From assembly GCF_024609325.1 (NCBI RefSeq), contig NZ_JANHMQ010000005.1:62001-126000 (forward strand): DNA of 64,000 bases, read 5' to 3'. The DNA comes from Geothrix fuzhouensis. Lineage in GTDB: Bacteria > Acidobacteriota > Holophagae > Holophagales > Holophagaceae. The first letter of the stretch is position 1. The number at the start of each line of letters is the position of its first letter. The position numbers were made by a program, and so were the translations under genes. Shown here one piece after another: positions 8,766 to 17,054 of the stretch. Under the pieces are notes generated by a model. That model was given only the letters and a program-made list of their open reading frames with translations. It ran no database searches and was not told the DNA's origin.

Positions 8766-9724
8766 CCGCCTTCTCCGGCACCTACGTCGACGCCATCCGG
8801 CAGGCCCTCTTCGATGCCATGGAGGCCGATCCCCGGGTCTGCTGCCTGGGTGAGGACATCGGCACGTACGGGGGTGCCTTCCGCGCCACCGAAGGATTGC
8901 TGGCCCGGTTCGGCCCGGACCGGGTCATCGACACGCCCATCTCCGAGCAGGCCATCGTGGGCGCCGCCATCGGCGCGGCGATGATGGGCCAGCGGCCCGT
9001 GGCCGAGTTCCAGTTCATGGATTTTGCCCTGCTGGCGTCCGACCTGATGGTGAACTTCGCCGCCAAGACCCACTGGCGCTGGGGCGCCACCGTGCCAGCG
9101 GTATTCCGCGGACCCTCCGGCGCTGGCAACGGCGGCGGCCCCTTCCACAGCCAGAATCCCGAGGGCCATTTCCTGGGCAGTCCTGGCCTCAAGGTGGTGG
9201 CACCGGGCACCGTGCGCGACGCTTACGCCTTGCTGCGGGCCGCCATCGAGGATCCCGATCCGGTGCTGTTCTTCGAGCACAAGCACCTCTACCGCCGCCT
9301 CAAGGACCAGTGGGACGCGGCCCCCACGGCCCGGCTCGGGGAAGCGGCCCTACGCAAGGACGGCACGCGGGCCTGCATCCTCACCTACGGCGCGGCCCAG
9401 CATGTGGCGCTGGAGGCCGTGGCCGACCTGGATGTGGCCGTGCTGGATCTCCGCACCCTCTGGCCTCTGGACGATCAGGCCATCACGGGGCTCGTGCAGC
9501 GCACCCATCGCGCCCTGGTGCTCACGGAGGCCAGCCTCACCTACGGTCCCGGCGCCGAATGGGCGGCCCGCATCGGCGAGACCTGCTTCGGCTGGCTGGA
9601 CGCCCCGGTTCTGCGCCTGGGCGCCGCGGACACACCCACGCCCGCCAGTCCGCCCCTGGAGGCGGCCTATCTGCCTGGCGTGCAAGCCGTGCGGTCCGCC
9701 GTGGAACGGCTCCTGGCCTGGTGA
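8762..9724 (+). CDS. 2-oxoacid dehydrogenase E1 component, beta subunit
   Basis: A 320-residue transketolase-like beta subunit of a pyruvate or branched-chain/2-oxobutyrate dehydrogenase E1. Typical motifs are CCLGEDIGTYGGAF, DTPISEQAIVG (E for TPP activation), AAMMGQRPVAEFQFMDF and a C-terminal transketolase-C domain. An alpha subunit, E2 and E3 are absent from the window, so the partner must be encoded elsewhere. It overlaps the cbs-like gene by 4 nt. The pairing suggests a link between transsulfuration products (2-oxobutyrate) and oxidative decarboxylation, but that is inference. Substrate cannot be decided from sequence alone. Confidence 0.85.
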   Translation: MTAFSGTYVDAIRQALFDAMEADPRVCCLGEDIGTYGGAFRATEGLLARFGPDRVIDTPISEQAIVGAAIGAAMMGQRPVAEFQFMDFALLASDLMVNFAAKTHWRWGATVPAVFRGPSGAGNGGGPFHSQNPEGHFLGSPGLKVVAPGTVRDAYALLRAAIEDPDPVLFFEHKHLYRRLKDQWDAAPTARLGEAALRKDGTRACILTYGAAQHVALEAVADLDVAVLDLRTLWPLDDQAITGLVQRTHRALVLTEASLTYGPGAEWAARIGETCFGWLDAPVLRLGAADTPTPASPPLEAAYLPGVQAVRSAVERLLAW

Positions 9725-9794
9725 GGTCCCCGGATCGCACCTCGACCTCCAGTTTCATGACCAGGATCCGAGAAAAGCCGGTCTAATAGGTCAA

Positions 9795-12107
9795 ATGCTC
9801 CCGTCATTACCGGCCTTGATATCTCTCAGCCTCGTTCTTTTCCTGGGTCCTCCTGGAGTGGAGGCCATGGCCTTGGGGCAGGTCTCCCGTCCACCCCGAT
9901 CCCGGACCGTGGCCCAGACTCCGGTTCCCCTACCCACCCAAATCCAGATCCCGGCCCGGGCGCATGACCGCCGGCTGGAAGTGGCTGATGGTCAGGGCGG
10001 TTGGCGGCCCTTCTATGTCAAAGGCGTGAACCTCGGCGCGGCCCTGCCGGGCAAATTCCCCAGCGAGTTTCCCGGCCGGACCACCTACGACGGGTGGCTC
10101 CGGGAAATGGCCGAGGCGGGCTTCAACACGATCCGGGTCTACACCATCCACCCGCCCGCCTTCTACGAGGCGCTGCGCGCCTACAACCTCGGCGCCCGGA
10201 AACCACTCTGGCTCATCCATGGCGTGTGGGCCGAGTCCCCTCCCCGCCATGATTTCCAGGACCCGGCCTGGCTCGCGGCCTGGCGCCGGGAGATGCGGGA
10301 GGTGGTTGAGGTTCTCCACGGCCGCGCCCGCATCCCCGTGCGCCCGGGGCACAGCGATGGCACATACGGGGCGGATGTCAGCCCGTGGACCCTGGCCGTC
10401 ATTTTGGGCCGCGAGTGGGAATCGTCCAGCGTGGTGGCGTTCAACCGCCAGCATCCGGGCGCCGCGGACTGGGCCGGCCGCTTCGTGACCGTGCGGGGCG
10501 GCCACGCCATGGAACAGTTCCTGGCCCAGAGCATGGACCGCTTCCTGAGCCTCGAGTGGGACCAGTTCCACGCCCAGCGCCCCATCGCCTTCACCAACTG
10601 GCCCACGCTGGACCCCCTGTTCCACATCACGGAAGCCACGGAACGGGAGGAGCGCGCCCTGCGCCAGAAGCTGGGCATGGCCGTCGAGCCGCTGAACGCC
10701 GACATCGACGACGAGGATGCCGTCGGCCTCGACATGGAGAAGTTCGACGGGACACCGGCCTTGTTGGCGGGCCTCTTCGCCAGCTACCACGCCTATCCGT
10801 ACTATCCCGACTTCATGAACCTGGATCCCGGTTATGCCCAGGCCAGCGACCATCTGGGGCCCAGCAACTATGCGGGGTACCTCGCCGAGCTGGTGAAGCA
10901 CCATGCCCGTCACCCGGTGCTCATCGGAGAATTCGGAGTGCCCTCGTCCCGCGTGGTCGCCCACTGGCAGGCCCAGGGGTTGACCCACGGCGGCCAGAAC
11001 GAACGCGAACAGGGCGAGCAGGATGCCCGGCTCCAGCGGGACATCTACGACGCGGGCTGCGCGGGGGGCGTCCTGTTCGCCTGGATCGACGAATGGTTCA
11101 AGAAGAATTGGCTGACCATGCCGTTCGAGCTTCCCTCCGATCGGAAGCCGCTTTGGTACAACGTCATGGATGCCGAGGAGAACTACGGCCTCATTGCCTA
11201 CCGTCCGGGCGCCAAGGGACCCGCGATCCTCATCGACGGCAAGGCCGGGGATTGGGCCCGGGTTCCGGTCTATCTGGATGGCGGCGGCTACACCCTGAAG
11301 GTGCTGGCGGACGAAGGCTGGCTCCATCTGGGGCTGTTCCTCCCTGGTCCAGTGGACTTTTCGAAGCAGGCCTTCCTGGTGGGCATCGACACCGTGGATC
11401 CCCGGCGGGGTGATCACCGGCTGTCCGGTATGTCAGACCTTCGCAGCGAGGCGGGACTGGAGTTTGTGGTCCGCTTCCAGGGCTCGGACCGCACCGGCGT
11501 GTTCGTGGACGCACCCTATGCTATTCCCGAGTTCCGGCCCAGGCCCGACCAGCACTACCGGAGCCTCCCCAACGAGGCAGGCCGGTTCGTCATGCCCACG
11601 GCCAAGAGCAACCATCCCCGGATCGGCCGCGACGGCTCGAGGTTCCCGGGCCACAGCACCGATATCGGCTGGCTCCGCCAGGGCACCCAGGACCGCACCG
11701 ACCCCGCCTTCGATTCCCGGGCCGAGTGGCAGGTGGGCCAAAGCCCGGACGGGCGGGGGTTCCTGGAGGCGCGGATTCCCTGGACGCTGCTTCAGGTCAC
11801 GGACCCCAGCAGCCGGACGGTCCTCGACGATCCCGAGCAGAAGCAGCCCGGCTCTCTGGGAACGGCGATCACGCCCGGGTTCAGATTCGTGTTCGCGGCC
11901 CTCGCTGCCGACACACTCATCGGGGCCGGGAATGGCACTGTTCGCCTGACCCTCCCGACCGCCCGTCACGGACGCATCCCCTTGCCCCCCCTCTTCACCT
12001 GGCCCACCTGGAACCGACCGAGCTTCCATCGCTTCCGCAAGCAGTCCTACACGATCTACCAGAAGGCCCTGGCCGACACCCCCGACGAACCGAGGATGCC
12101 CCGATGA
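9795..12107 (+). CDS. Secreted clan-A glycoside hydrolase with C-terminal beta-sandwich
   Basis: Exported protein of 770 residues. The ATG at 9795 starts a signal peptide (MLPSLPALISLSLVLFLG). About residues 65-460 form a TIM-barrel related to GH2/GH5-type glycosidases: FYVKGVNLGAALPG, GFNTIRVYTIHPPAFY, ILGREWES (likely acid/base Glu) and VLIGEFGVPS (likely nucleophile Glu). About 480-750 resembles a CBM9/DOMON-like sugar-binding sandwich. It is the first gene of a five-gene block ending in a processive GT2 synthase; I infer that it trims or releases the polymer, as PgaB or BcsZ do in other systems. It overlaps the next gene by 4 nt. The exact GH family is uncertain. Confidence 0.75.
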   Translation: MLPSLPALISLSLVLFLGPPGVEAMALGQVSRPPRSRTVAQTPVPLPTQIQIPARAHDRRLEVADGQGGWRPFYVKGVNLGAALPGKFPSEFPGRTTYDGWLREMAEAGFNTIRVYTIHPPAFYEALRAYNLGARKPLWLIHGVWAESPPRHDFQDPAWLAAWRREMREVVEVLHGRARIPVRPGHSDGTYGADVSPWTLAVILGREWESSSVVAFNRQHPGAADWAGRFVTVRGGHAMEQFLAQSMDRFLSLEWDQFHAQRPIAFTNWPTLDPLFHITEATEREERALRQKLGMAVEPLNADIDDEDAVGLDMEKFDGTPALLAGLFASYHAYPYYPDFMNLDPGYAQASDHLGPSNYAGYLAELVKHHARHPVLIGEFGVPSSRVVAHWQAQGLTHGGQNEREQGEQDARLQRDIYDAGCAGGVLFAWIDEWFKKNWLTMPFELPSDRKPLWYNVMDAEENYGLIAYRPGAKGPAILIDGKAGDWARVPVYLDGGGYTLKVLADEGWLHLGLFLPGPVDFSKQAFLVGIDTVDPRRGDHRLSGMSDLRSEAGLEFVVRFQGSDRTGVFVDAPYAIPEFRPRPDQHYRSLPNEAGRFVMPTAKSNHPRIGRDGSRFPGHSTDIGWLRQGTQDRTDPAFDSRAEWQVGQSPDGRGFLEARIPWTLLQVTDPSSRTVLDDPEQKQPGSLGTAITPGFRFVFAALAADTLIGAGNGTVRLTLPTARHGRIPLPPLFTWPTWNRPSFHRFRKQSYTIYQKALADTPDEPRMPR

Positions 12108-13801
12108 TCCATCCCGCACCGCCCGCCCTGCAGGAACCCGCTCCGGCCCCCAACGCCACCGCCCTTCTGAAACAGGCCCGGGAGCTGCGTTCGCAAAAAC
12201 GGCTGCCCGAGGCCGTGGCGGTGTACACCCGGATGCTGGAACGCTGGAAGGATCAGCCCGACGCCCTCCTCGAACGGGCCCGGACGCTGAGCTGGATGAA
12301 GCGCTTCGACGAGGCCATCCGCGACCTCAAGCGGCACCGGGAGGTCCATCCGGAGCTTGCGGCCGAATCCGAACCGGTGCTGGCCCGGGTGACCGCCTGG
12401 TCCGGCCGGTTCAAGGAAGCGGTGCGGATCCTCCAGCCTTACGTCGCCAGGGGCGACCGCCAGGCCACCCTGGATACCGCCACCTATCTGAGCTGGGACG
12501 GACACCTCAATCAGAGCCTGGACCTGACCGACGGTTGGCTGAAGAGCCACCCGGCGGACCGGGACTTCTTCATCCTCCGGGGACGGGTGCTGGGCTGGCG
12601 TGGACGGCACGCCCAGGCGCGCCGGGCCTACCAGGAAGCGCTCCTCCAAAACCCGGGGGACCGCGAAGCGCTGCTGGGGCTCGCCCAGCTGGACCTCTGG
12701 GCGGGCGATCCCGAGGCGGCAGAGCGGCGCCTGGCCAGCCTGGGACCCGAGGACGCCAAGAGCCCCGAGGCGGAACTCATGCGGGCCCAGATCGACCAGC
12801 GCATGGGGCGCCTCCGCCAGGCCCGGAGCCGGACCGAGGCCTTGCTGGACCAGCCGGACCAGCGGGAGGACGCCCAGTCCAGGCTGCGCGGCCTCGCCGA
12901 CGCCCAGGGCCCCTGGCTCGAACTCTCCCAGACCCGCACCGATTCCAACGAAGGGCTGCGGGCCCAGGCCCAGCGGGTGGACGCGGCGATCCCGTTCTTC
13001 GACGGCAGTCTGCGGGTCGGCGGATCCTTCGACCTGCTCAATCAGAGTGGCCTGGCCGAGCGCAAGCCCCAGGAATGGTCAGTGGGGCTCAGCCAGCCCC
13101 TGGGCTCGCGCCTCACGGCCTCGGCGCAGGTGGGTCGGGTGGATGACGTCGGGGGGGATCCGGCGGGCTTCCATAGCCTCGCCCTGGGCTGGCGCGCCGC
13201 ACCGGGATTGAACCTGGTCCTGTCCCATGCCTTCGCGCCGAACCTGGCCACGCCCATGGCGGTGGACCTCCGCACCTACACCCGGACCTGGGGCCTGGGC
13301 GGGGCCTGGGTCTTCAACCAGACCCTCGATCATTTGGCTCTGTCCCTGGAGCGGGCCTTCCTCTCCCCGGGCGCCGCCCGAACGGGCCTCCGGGGAGAGG
13401 CGGGGCACCGCTTCCCCTTCGAGGGGGGAGAATGGCGCGCGGGCCTTGCCAGCCGGTTCATCGACCAGAACCGGAGCCTTCGCATCGGCTTCTTCAATCC
13501 CCAGCGCTACCGGTACTATGGCGCCACGGCCGGAGCCTCACTGCGCCAGGAGGAACGCTGGGAGCTCGCCCTCGATGCCTGGGGGGGAAGCCAGACGGTG
13601 AACCAGACGTCCAGCCAGTTCACCTGGGGGTACACGCTGGCTGGTACCTGGACGCCCGGGGGCTCGGCCGTCTCCCTCTTCGCCTCCTGGGGCCAGAGCA
13701 TGGCGGGCCTGCCCATCGCGGATCCCACGGATCCCACCAGCTACCGGGATCACACCCTGCGATTCGGAATCCGGATCCGTGGAAAACGCTGGATTTGGTA
13801 G
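12104..13801 (+). CDS. TPR protein with C-terminal outer-membrane beta-barrel (PgaA-like)
   Basis: Predicted 565 residues. About 20-290 are TPR-like helical repeats (units such as ALLERARTLSWMKRFDEAI and AYQEALLQNPGDREALLGLA). From about 295 to the end the chain switches to alternating beta strands ending in aromatic Trp (RGKRWIW), the signature of an outer-membrane barrel. This is the arrangement of PgaA, the porin for poly-N-acetylglucosamine. No signal peptide is visible at the chosen ATG (MIHPAPPALQEP) or in the open frame upstream, which is odd for a barrel protein. It starts inside the stop of the glycosidase gene (ATGA), and the response regulator follows after 22 bp. Confidence 0.75.
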   Translation: MIHPAPPALQEPAPAPNATALLKQARELRSQKRLPEAVAVYTRMLERWKDQPDALLERARTLSWMKRFDEAIRDLKRHREVHPELAAESEPVLARVTAWSGRFKEAVRILQPYVARGDRQATLDTATYLSWDGHLNQSLDLTDGWLKSHPADRDFFILRGRVLGWRGRHAQARRAYQEALLQNPGDREALLGLAQLDLWAGDPEAAERRLASLGPEDAKSPEAELMRAQIDQRMGRLRQARSRTEALLDQPDQREDAQSRLRGLADAQGPWLELSQTRTDSNEGLRAQAQRVDAAIPFFDGSLRVGGSFDLLNQSGLAERKPQEWSVGLSQPLGSRLTASAQVGRVDDVGGDPAGFHSLALGWRAAPGLNLVLSHAFAPNLATPMAVDLRTYTRTWGLGGAWVFNQTLDHLALSLERAFLSPGAARTGLRGEAGHRFPFEGGEWRAGLASRFIDQNRSLRIGFFNPQRYRYYGATAGASLRQEERWELALDAWGGSQTVNQTSSQFTWGYTLAGTWTPGGSAVSLFASWGQSMAGLPIADPTDPTSYRDHTLRFGIRIRGKRWIW

Positions 13802-13823
13802 AAAGGCGGTAGACTTTTTCCCG

Positions 13824-14228
13824 ATGACTCGACGCTGGCCAATTCAAACGACGGTCCTGGTGGTGGAAGACGACCCGGCGACCGCGAAGATCATCCAGGT
13901 CCGCCTGGAGATGGAGGGGCTGAAGGTCCTCGTCGCCGCCAATGGCCTGGAAGCGCTTGAGATCCTCCAGCGTGAGAAGATTGATCTGATCTCCACCGAC
14001 CTCATGATGCCGGCCATGAACGGGTTCCGATTGGTGCAAGAGGTCCGGGACCTCCCGCCCCCCAAGGGGCGCATTCCCATCCTGCTCCTCTCCAGCAACC
14101 ACAGTGAGCAGGACATGGTGCGCTGCCTGGCCGCCGGAGCCGACGACTACATGGCCAAGCCGATCTCGGTACAGGTGCTGGTGGAACGGCTGTGGCGACT
14201 TTACGAACGCTCCCATCGCGCGGGGTGA
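13824..14228 (+). CDS. Single-domain response regulator (receiver only)
   Basis: A 134-residue CheY-like receiver with no output domain. The acidic pair is VVEDD near residue 15, the phospho-acceptor Asp is in ISTDLMMP, the switch Ser in ILLLSSN and the conserved Lys in MAKPIS. All key residues are present, so it should be phosphorylatable. It is embedded between the TPR/barrel gene and the HEAT/GT2 genes; I infer post-translational control of polysaccharide synthesis by a distant kinase. Its frame continues past the TGA at 14226 directly into a membrane helix and the HEAT protein, so a readthrough product is possible. I chose the ATG at 13824; the upstream frame runs into the previous gene. 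Confidence 0.9.
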   Translation: MTRRWPIQTTVLVVEDDPATAKIIQVRLEMEGLKVLVAANGLEALEILQREKIDLISTDLMMPAMNGFRLVQEVRDLPPPKGRIPILLLSSNHSEQDMVRCLAAGADDYMAKPISVQVLVERLWRLYERSHRAG

Positions 14229-14318
14229 GTCATCGTCCCCCTTCACCTGCCGCATAACCTGCTTCTGCCCATCCTGGAATGGGCCACGCTCGGGCTGGTC
14301 GCCTTAGTCGCCTTCCTG
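14226..14318 (+). other. In-frame TGA followed by coding-like membrane segment without a standard start
   Basis: The TGA that ends the receiver (14226-14228) is in the same frame as the HEAT gene. The 30 codons from 14229 to 14318 are open and encode a helix-like hydrophobic stretch (LLLPILEWATLGLVALVAFL). They contain no ATG, GTG or TTG, only CTG and ATC as possible rare starts. Either translation starts at a non-standard codon here, or the receiver and HEAT proteins are joined by stop readthrough, or the base sequence carries an error. Confidence 0.6.
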
Positions 14319-15392
14319 GTGCTGGTGGGCACGGCCATGCAGTACCGCAAGGATCGCCTGAACCGGCATCGCATCGCCCGCTATCAGGCCTGGGAGGCCC
14401 AGCTCACGGACTACCTTTTCAAGAAGGGGTATCAGGAGCGGGGCTTCGGATCCATCGCCTGGCCCGACCGCTGGCTGTTCCGGGATTTCCTGGCCCGCTA
14501 TCTGTCCACGATCGCTGGCCAGGAATCCGAGCTGCTCCGCGAGCTCTACCTGAGCACGGGCATCCACCCGTCTCTGCCCCGGCGCCTGCGGGACCGCGAT
14601 CCGAAGGTCCGCGCCCAGGCGGCCAAGGAGATCGCCGTCTTCCGCCTGGATGAACCCGCGGAGCATGCGCCGCCGCCGGTGGCCGAGCGGCCCTGGCGCT
14701 GGAAGCCCGGCATCCGGATGGAGGGCTACATCGATCACGTGCTCCCCCTGCTCGATGACCCTGTCCCCTTCGTGGCCCACACCGCGGCCCAGACCTTGAC
14801 CCATAGCCGGAACCTGAAATTCGCCGCCCCGGTGCTGGCCTGGGTCATGCGGGAGGAACTCTACCAGCGGGAACGGCTGCTCCGGGTGCTCGAAGGCTTC
14901 GGCCCCTCCCTGCTGCCCTGGATGAAGGAGAATCTGGAGTCCCCGGATCAGAGCCCTGAGCCCTGGATCCTCTTCGCCCTGTTGGCAGGCTCCCACCGGC
15001 ACCGGGAATCCCTGCCTCGCTTGATTTGGCTCCTGGACATCCCGAACGTGGATCTGCGTGCTTCCGTCCTCAAGGCCCTGATCATTCTCGCGGATCCGGC
15101 GGTCTATTCGAAAGTACAGGGCTTCGCCGCCAGTCCCGCCTGGGAAATCCGGGCCCAGGTCGCCCGGGCCCTGGGTGTGCTCGGCGGTCCCTCCGCCGTT
15201 CCCGATCTGCTGCCCCTGATGGCCGATCCCGTGTATGAGGTCCGCCGGAATGCCGCGCAGAGTCTCGTGGATCTTGGCCACTCCGGCGTCTCGGCCCTGA
15301 CCTGGCTGGCGGACGATCTCGCGGCGGATCGCTTCGCCCGCGACATCGCCCGGGAGCGGCTCGAATGGGCGGATGAGCGGGGGCACATGTGA
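14319..15392 (+). CDS. HEAT-repeat protein, probably membrane anchored
   Basis: 357 residues from the first standard start codon (GTG at 14319), but that start cuts through a membrane helix encoded from 14229; the true protein is probably about 25-30 residues longer. After the helix comes a basic stretch (QYRKDRLNRHRIARYQ), then alpha-helical HEAT/Armadillo-type repeats: VRAQAAKEIAVFR (about residue 90), VPFVAHTAAQTLTHSR, VDLRASVLKALIILADPAV, WEIRAQVARALGVLG and YEVRRNAAQSLVDLG. HEAT solenoids bind proteins, so I infer a cytoplasmic scaffold linking the receiver to the GT2 synthase. It overlaps the GT2 start by 4 nt (GTGA), which implies coupling. Confidence 0.8.
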   Translation: MLVGTAMQYRKDRLNRHRIARYQAWEAQLTDYLFKKGYQERGFGSIAWPDRWLFRDFLARYLSTIAGQESELLRELYLSTGIHPSLPRRLRDRDPKVRAQAAKEIAVFRLDEPAEHAPPPVAERPWRWKPGIRMEGYIDHVLPLLDDPVPFVAHTAAQTLTHSRNLKFAAPVLAWVMREELYQRERLLRVLEGFGPSLLPWMKENLESPDQSPEPWILFALLAGSHRHRESLPRLIWLLDIPNVDLRASVLKALIILADPAVYSKVQGFAASPAWEIRAQVARALGVLGGPSAVPDLLPLMADPVYEVRRNAAQSLVDLGHSGVSALTWLADDLAADRFARDIARERLEWADERGHM

Positions 15393-16831
15393 CGTTCCGA
15401 GTGATCCTCATCGCCACCGTCGAGTGGAGCATCCTTGCCTATTTCCTGGCCACCAATCTGACGCACCTGGCCTTGATCCTGAGGGCCTTCTTCTCCATCC
15501 GCCGCTACCTGGATGCCGTCGGCATTGATCGCCTCGACACCGCCTTCGAAACCAGCCATTACAAGCCCATCACCCTCGTCTGCCCGGTGCACAACGAAGA
15601 GGCGGGCGCGGTGGCGAGCATCAACAGCCTCATCAGCCTGCGCTACCCCGAGTTCCAGGTGGTGGTGGTGAACGACGGCAGCACGGACGCCACCCTCGCA
15701 CGCCTGCTCAAGGCCTTCAAGCTCCAGCCAAGCCAGCGCGTCCTGCGCGAGCTGCTGCCCACCCAGGAGGTGCGCGGCATCTACGAGAGTGCCTACGTGC
15801 CCAACCTCGTGGTGGTGGACAAGGCCAACGGGGGGAAGGCCGACGCCCTGAACTGCGGCATCAACCTGGCCCGCTACCCTCTGGTCTGCTGCATGGATGG
15901 AGACAGCCTCCTGGAGAACGATGCGCTCCTCCGTATCGCCCGGCCCTTCACCGATCGCCCGGACATGGTGGCCTCCGGCGGCGTGGTCCGTCCCCTCAAT
16001 GGCTGCAAGGTGACCCCCATGGGCATCCGCGGCATCTACCTCCCCGGTTCCTGGCTGGCCCGCTTCCAGATCGTGGAATACCTGCGGGCCTTCCTCTTCA
16101 CCCGCGTGGGTCTGGCCTCCCTGGACAGCATGTTCATCGTCAGCGGCGCCTTCGGGGTGTTCCGCAAGGATGTGGTGGTGGCCGCGGGGGGCTTCGAGAC
16201 CGCCACCATCGGCGAGGACTTCGAGCTGGTCGTGCGCCTGCATCGCTGCCTGCGTGAGTGGAAGCGCCCCCATCACATCACCCTGGTGCCCGATCCGGTG
16301 TGCTGGACCGAGGTGCCCGAGGATTTCCGGGGGCTGGGTCGGCAGCGGAACCGCTGGCAGCGCGGCTTGCTGGAGACCCTCTGGCGGCACCGGAGCATGT
16401 GCTTCAATCCGAAGTACGGCCGCATCGGGCTCTTCTCCATGCCGTATTTCATCTTCTTCGAGGCGCTGGCACCCATCATCGAGGTCAGCGGGTACCTGCT
16501 GTTCGCCGTGTCCCTCCTGACCCACTCGGTCAGTGGCACCTTCGCGCTCCTGTTCTTCTACGTGGCCCTGCTCCTGGGCGTGCTGAATTCCGTGGTGGCC
16601 GTGGTCCTCCAGGAGATCAGCGGCCACCGCTACCAGGGCCTCAAGGCCTTCGGCCTGCTACTCTTCGCGGCCGTGGCCGAGAACTTCGGCTACCGCCAGC
16701 TCACGGTCTGGTGGCGCCTGAAGGGCACCCTCGACTGGATCCGTGGAAGGGGCCATTGGGGCCACATGAAGCGCCAGGGCCTGACGGCCCACCCCGCCCC
16801 GGAAGGGCCCACCCCGCCAGCCCAGGCTTGA
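15389..16831 (+). CDS. Processive family-2 glycosyltransferase (polysaccharide synthase)
   Basis: Inner-membrane GT2 of 480 residues resembling PgaC/BcsA/hyaluronan-synthase-type enzymes. One N-terminal membrane helix (about 5-30) precedes the cytoplasmic catalytic domain. Motifs are D96 in VVNDGSTD, DGDS with D170/D172, GEDFE with catalytic D277, and QRNRW (Q319, R322, W323), the QxxRW motif of processive enzymes. Two or three helices follow (about 350-440). No PilZ domain is attached, so direct c-di-GMP control is not indicated. It begins with GTG overlapping the HEAT stop and closes the operon. The sugar is unknown. A promoter-like -35 for the next unit overlaps its stop codon. Confidence 0.93.
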   Translation: MTFRVILIATVEWSILAYFLATNLTHLALILRAFFSIRRYLDAVGIDRLDTAFETSHYKPITLVCPVHNEEAGAVASINSLISLRYPEFQVVVVNDGSTDATLARLLKAFKLQPSQRVLRELLPTQEVRGIYESAYVPNLVVVDKANGGKADALNCGINLARYPLVCCMDGDSLLENDALLRIARPFTDRPDMVASGGVVRPLNGCKVTPMGIRGIYLPGSWLARFQIVEYLRAFLFTRVGLASLDSMFIVSGAFGVFRKDVVVAAGGFETATIGEDFELVVRLHRCLREWKRPHHITLVPDPVCWTEVPEDFRGLGRQRNRWQRGLLETLWRHRSMCFNPKYGRIGLFSMPYFIFFEALAPIIEVSGYLLFAVSLLTHSVSGTFALLFFYVALLLGVLNSVVAVVLQEISGHRYQGLKAFGLLLFAAVAENFGYRQLTVWWRLKGTLDWIRGRGHWGHMKRQGLTAHPAPEGPTPPAQA

Positions 16832-16856
16832 CGGCAAGCGGCGGTCAGACCATCCT
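16828..16856 (+). promoter_or_regulatory. Candidate promoter upstream of SAM riboswitch 1
   Basis: TTGACG (16828-16833), a 17-bp spacer and CATCCT (16851-16856). The -35 overlaps the GT2 stop codon. Transcription would begin about 20 nt before the riboswitch. The -10 is a poor match. Confidence 0.35.
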
Positions 16857-16884
16857 GATCCCTCGATCTTTGGCAGTCCGATAG

Positions 16885-16985
16885 CGCTATCCAGAAAGGT
16901 GGAGGGAAAGGCCCTGTGAAACCTTGGCAACCTGCGACAGCAAGGTGCCAACTCCTGCCCCCGGCATGCCCGGGGGGAAGATACC
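16885..16985 (+). ncRNA. SAM-I (S-box) riboswitch 1
   Basis: The conserved S-box core is present: CCAGAAAGGTGGAGGGA, GGCCCTGTGAAACC, TTGGCAACC and CAAGGTGCCAACTCCTGCC, with a terminal arm (CCCCGG / CCGGGG) and closing GAAGATA pairing to the 5' TATC. It is the leader of the Hcy/MTHFR gene that starts at 17055. No T-tract terminator follows, so control is probably at translation initiation. Its core is nearly identical to the second copy at 23113. Confidence 0.93.
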
Positions 16986-17054
16986 GAACCGTCTCTGACT
17001 GACCCGACCCTATCTGGATGCCGATCTACGGACTGCCGCTTCCCAGGCGCGTCC

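Noticed and set aside
14226-14228. TGA as a selenocysteine codon
   Set aside because: I see no convincing SECIS hairpin directly downstream, and a receiver-to-helix linker is not a likely selenocysteine site; readthrough or an alternative start is simpler.
16834-17054. Small leader peptide before the MTHFR fusion
   Set aside because: The region is explained by the SAM-I riboswitch; no ORF with a ribosome-binding site or methionine-rich peptide is visible.
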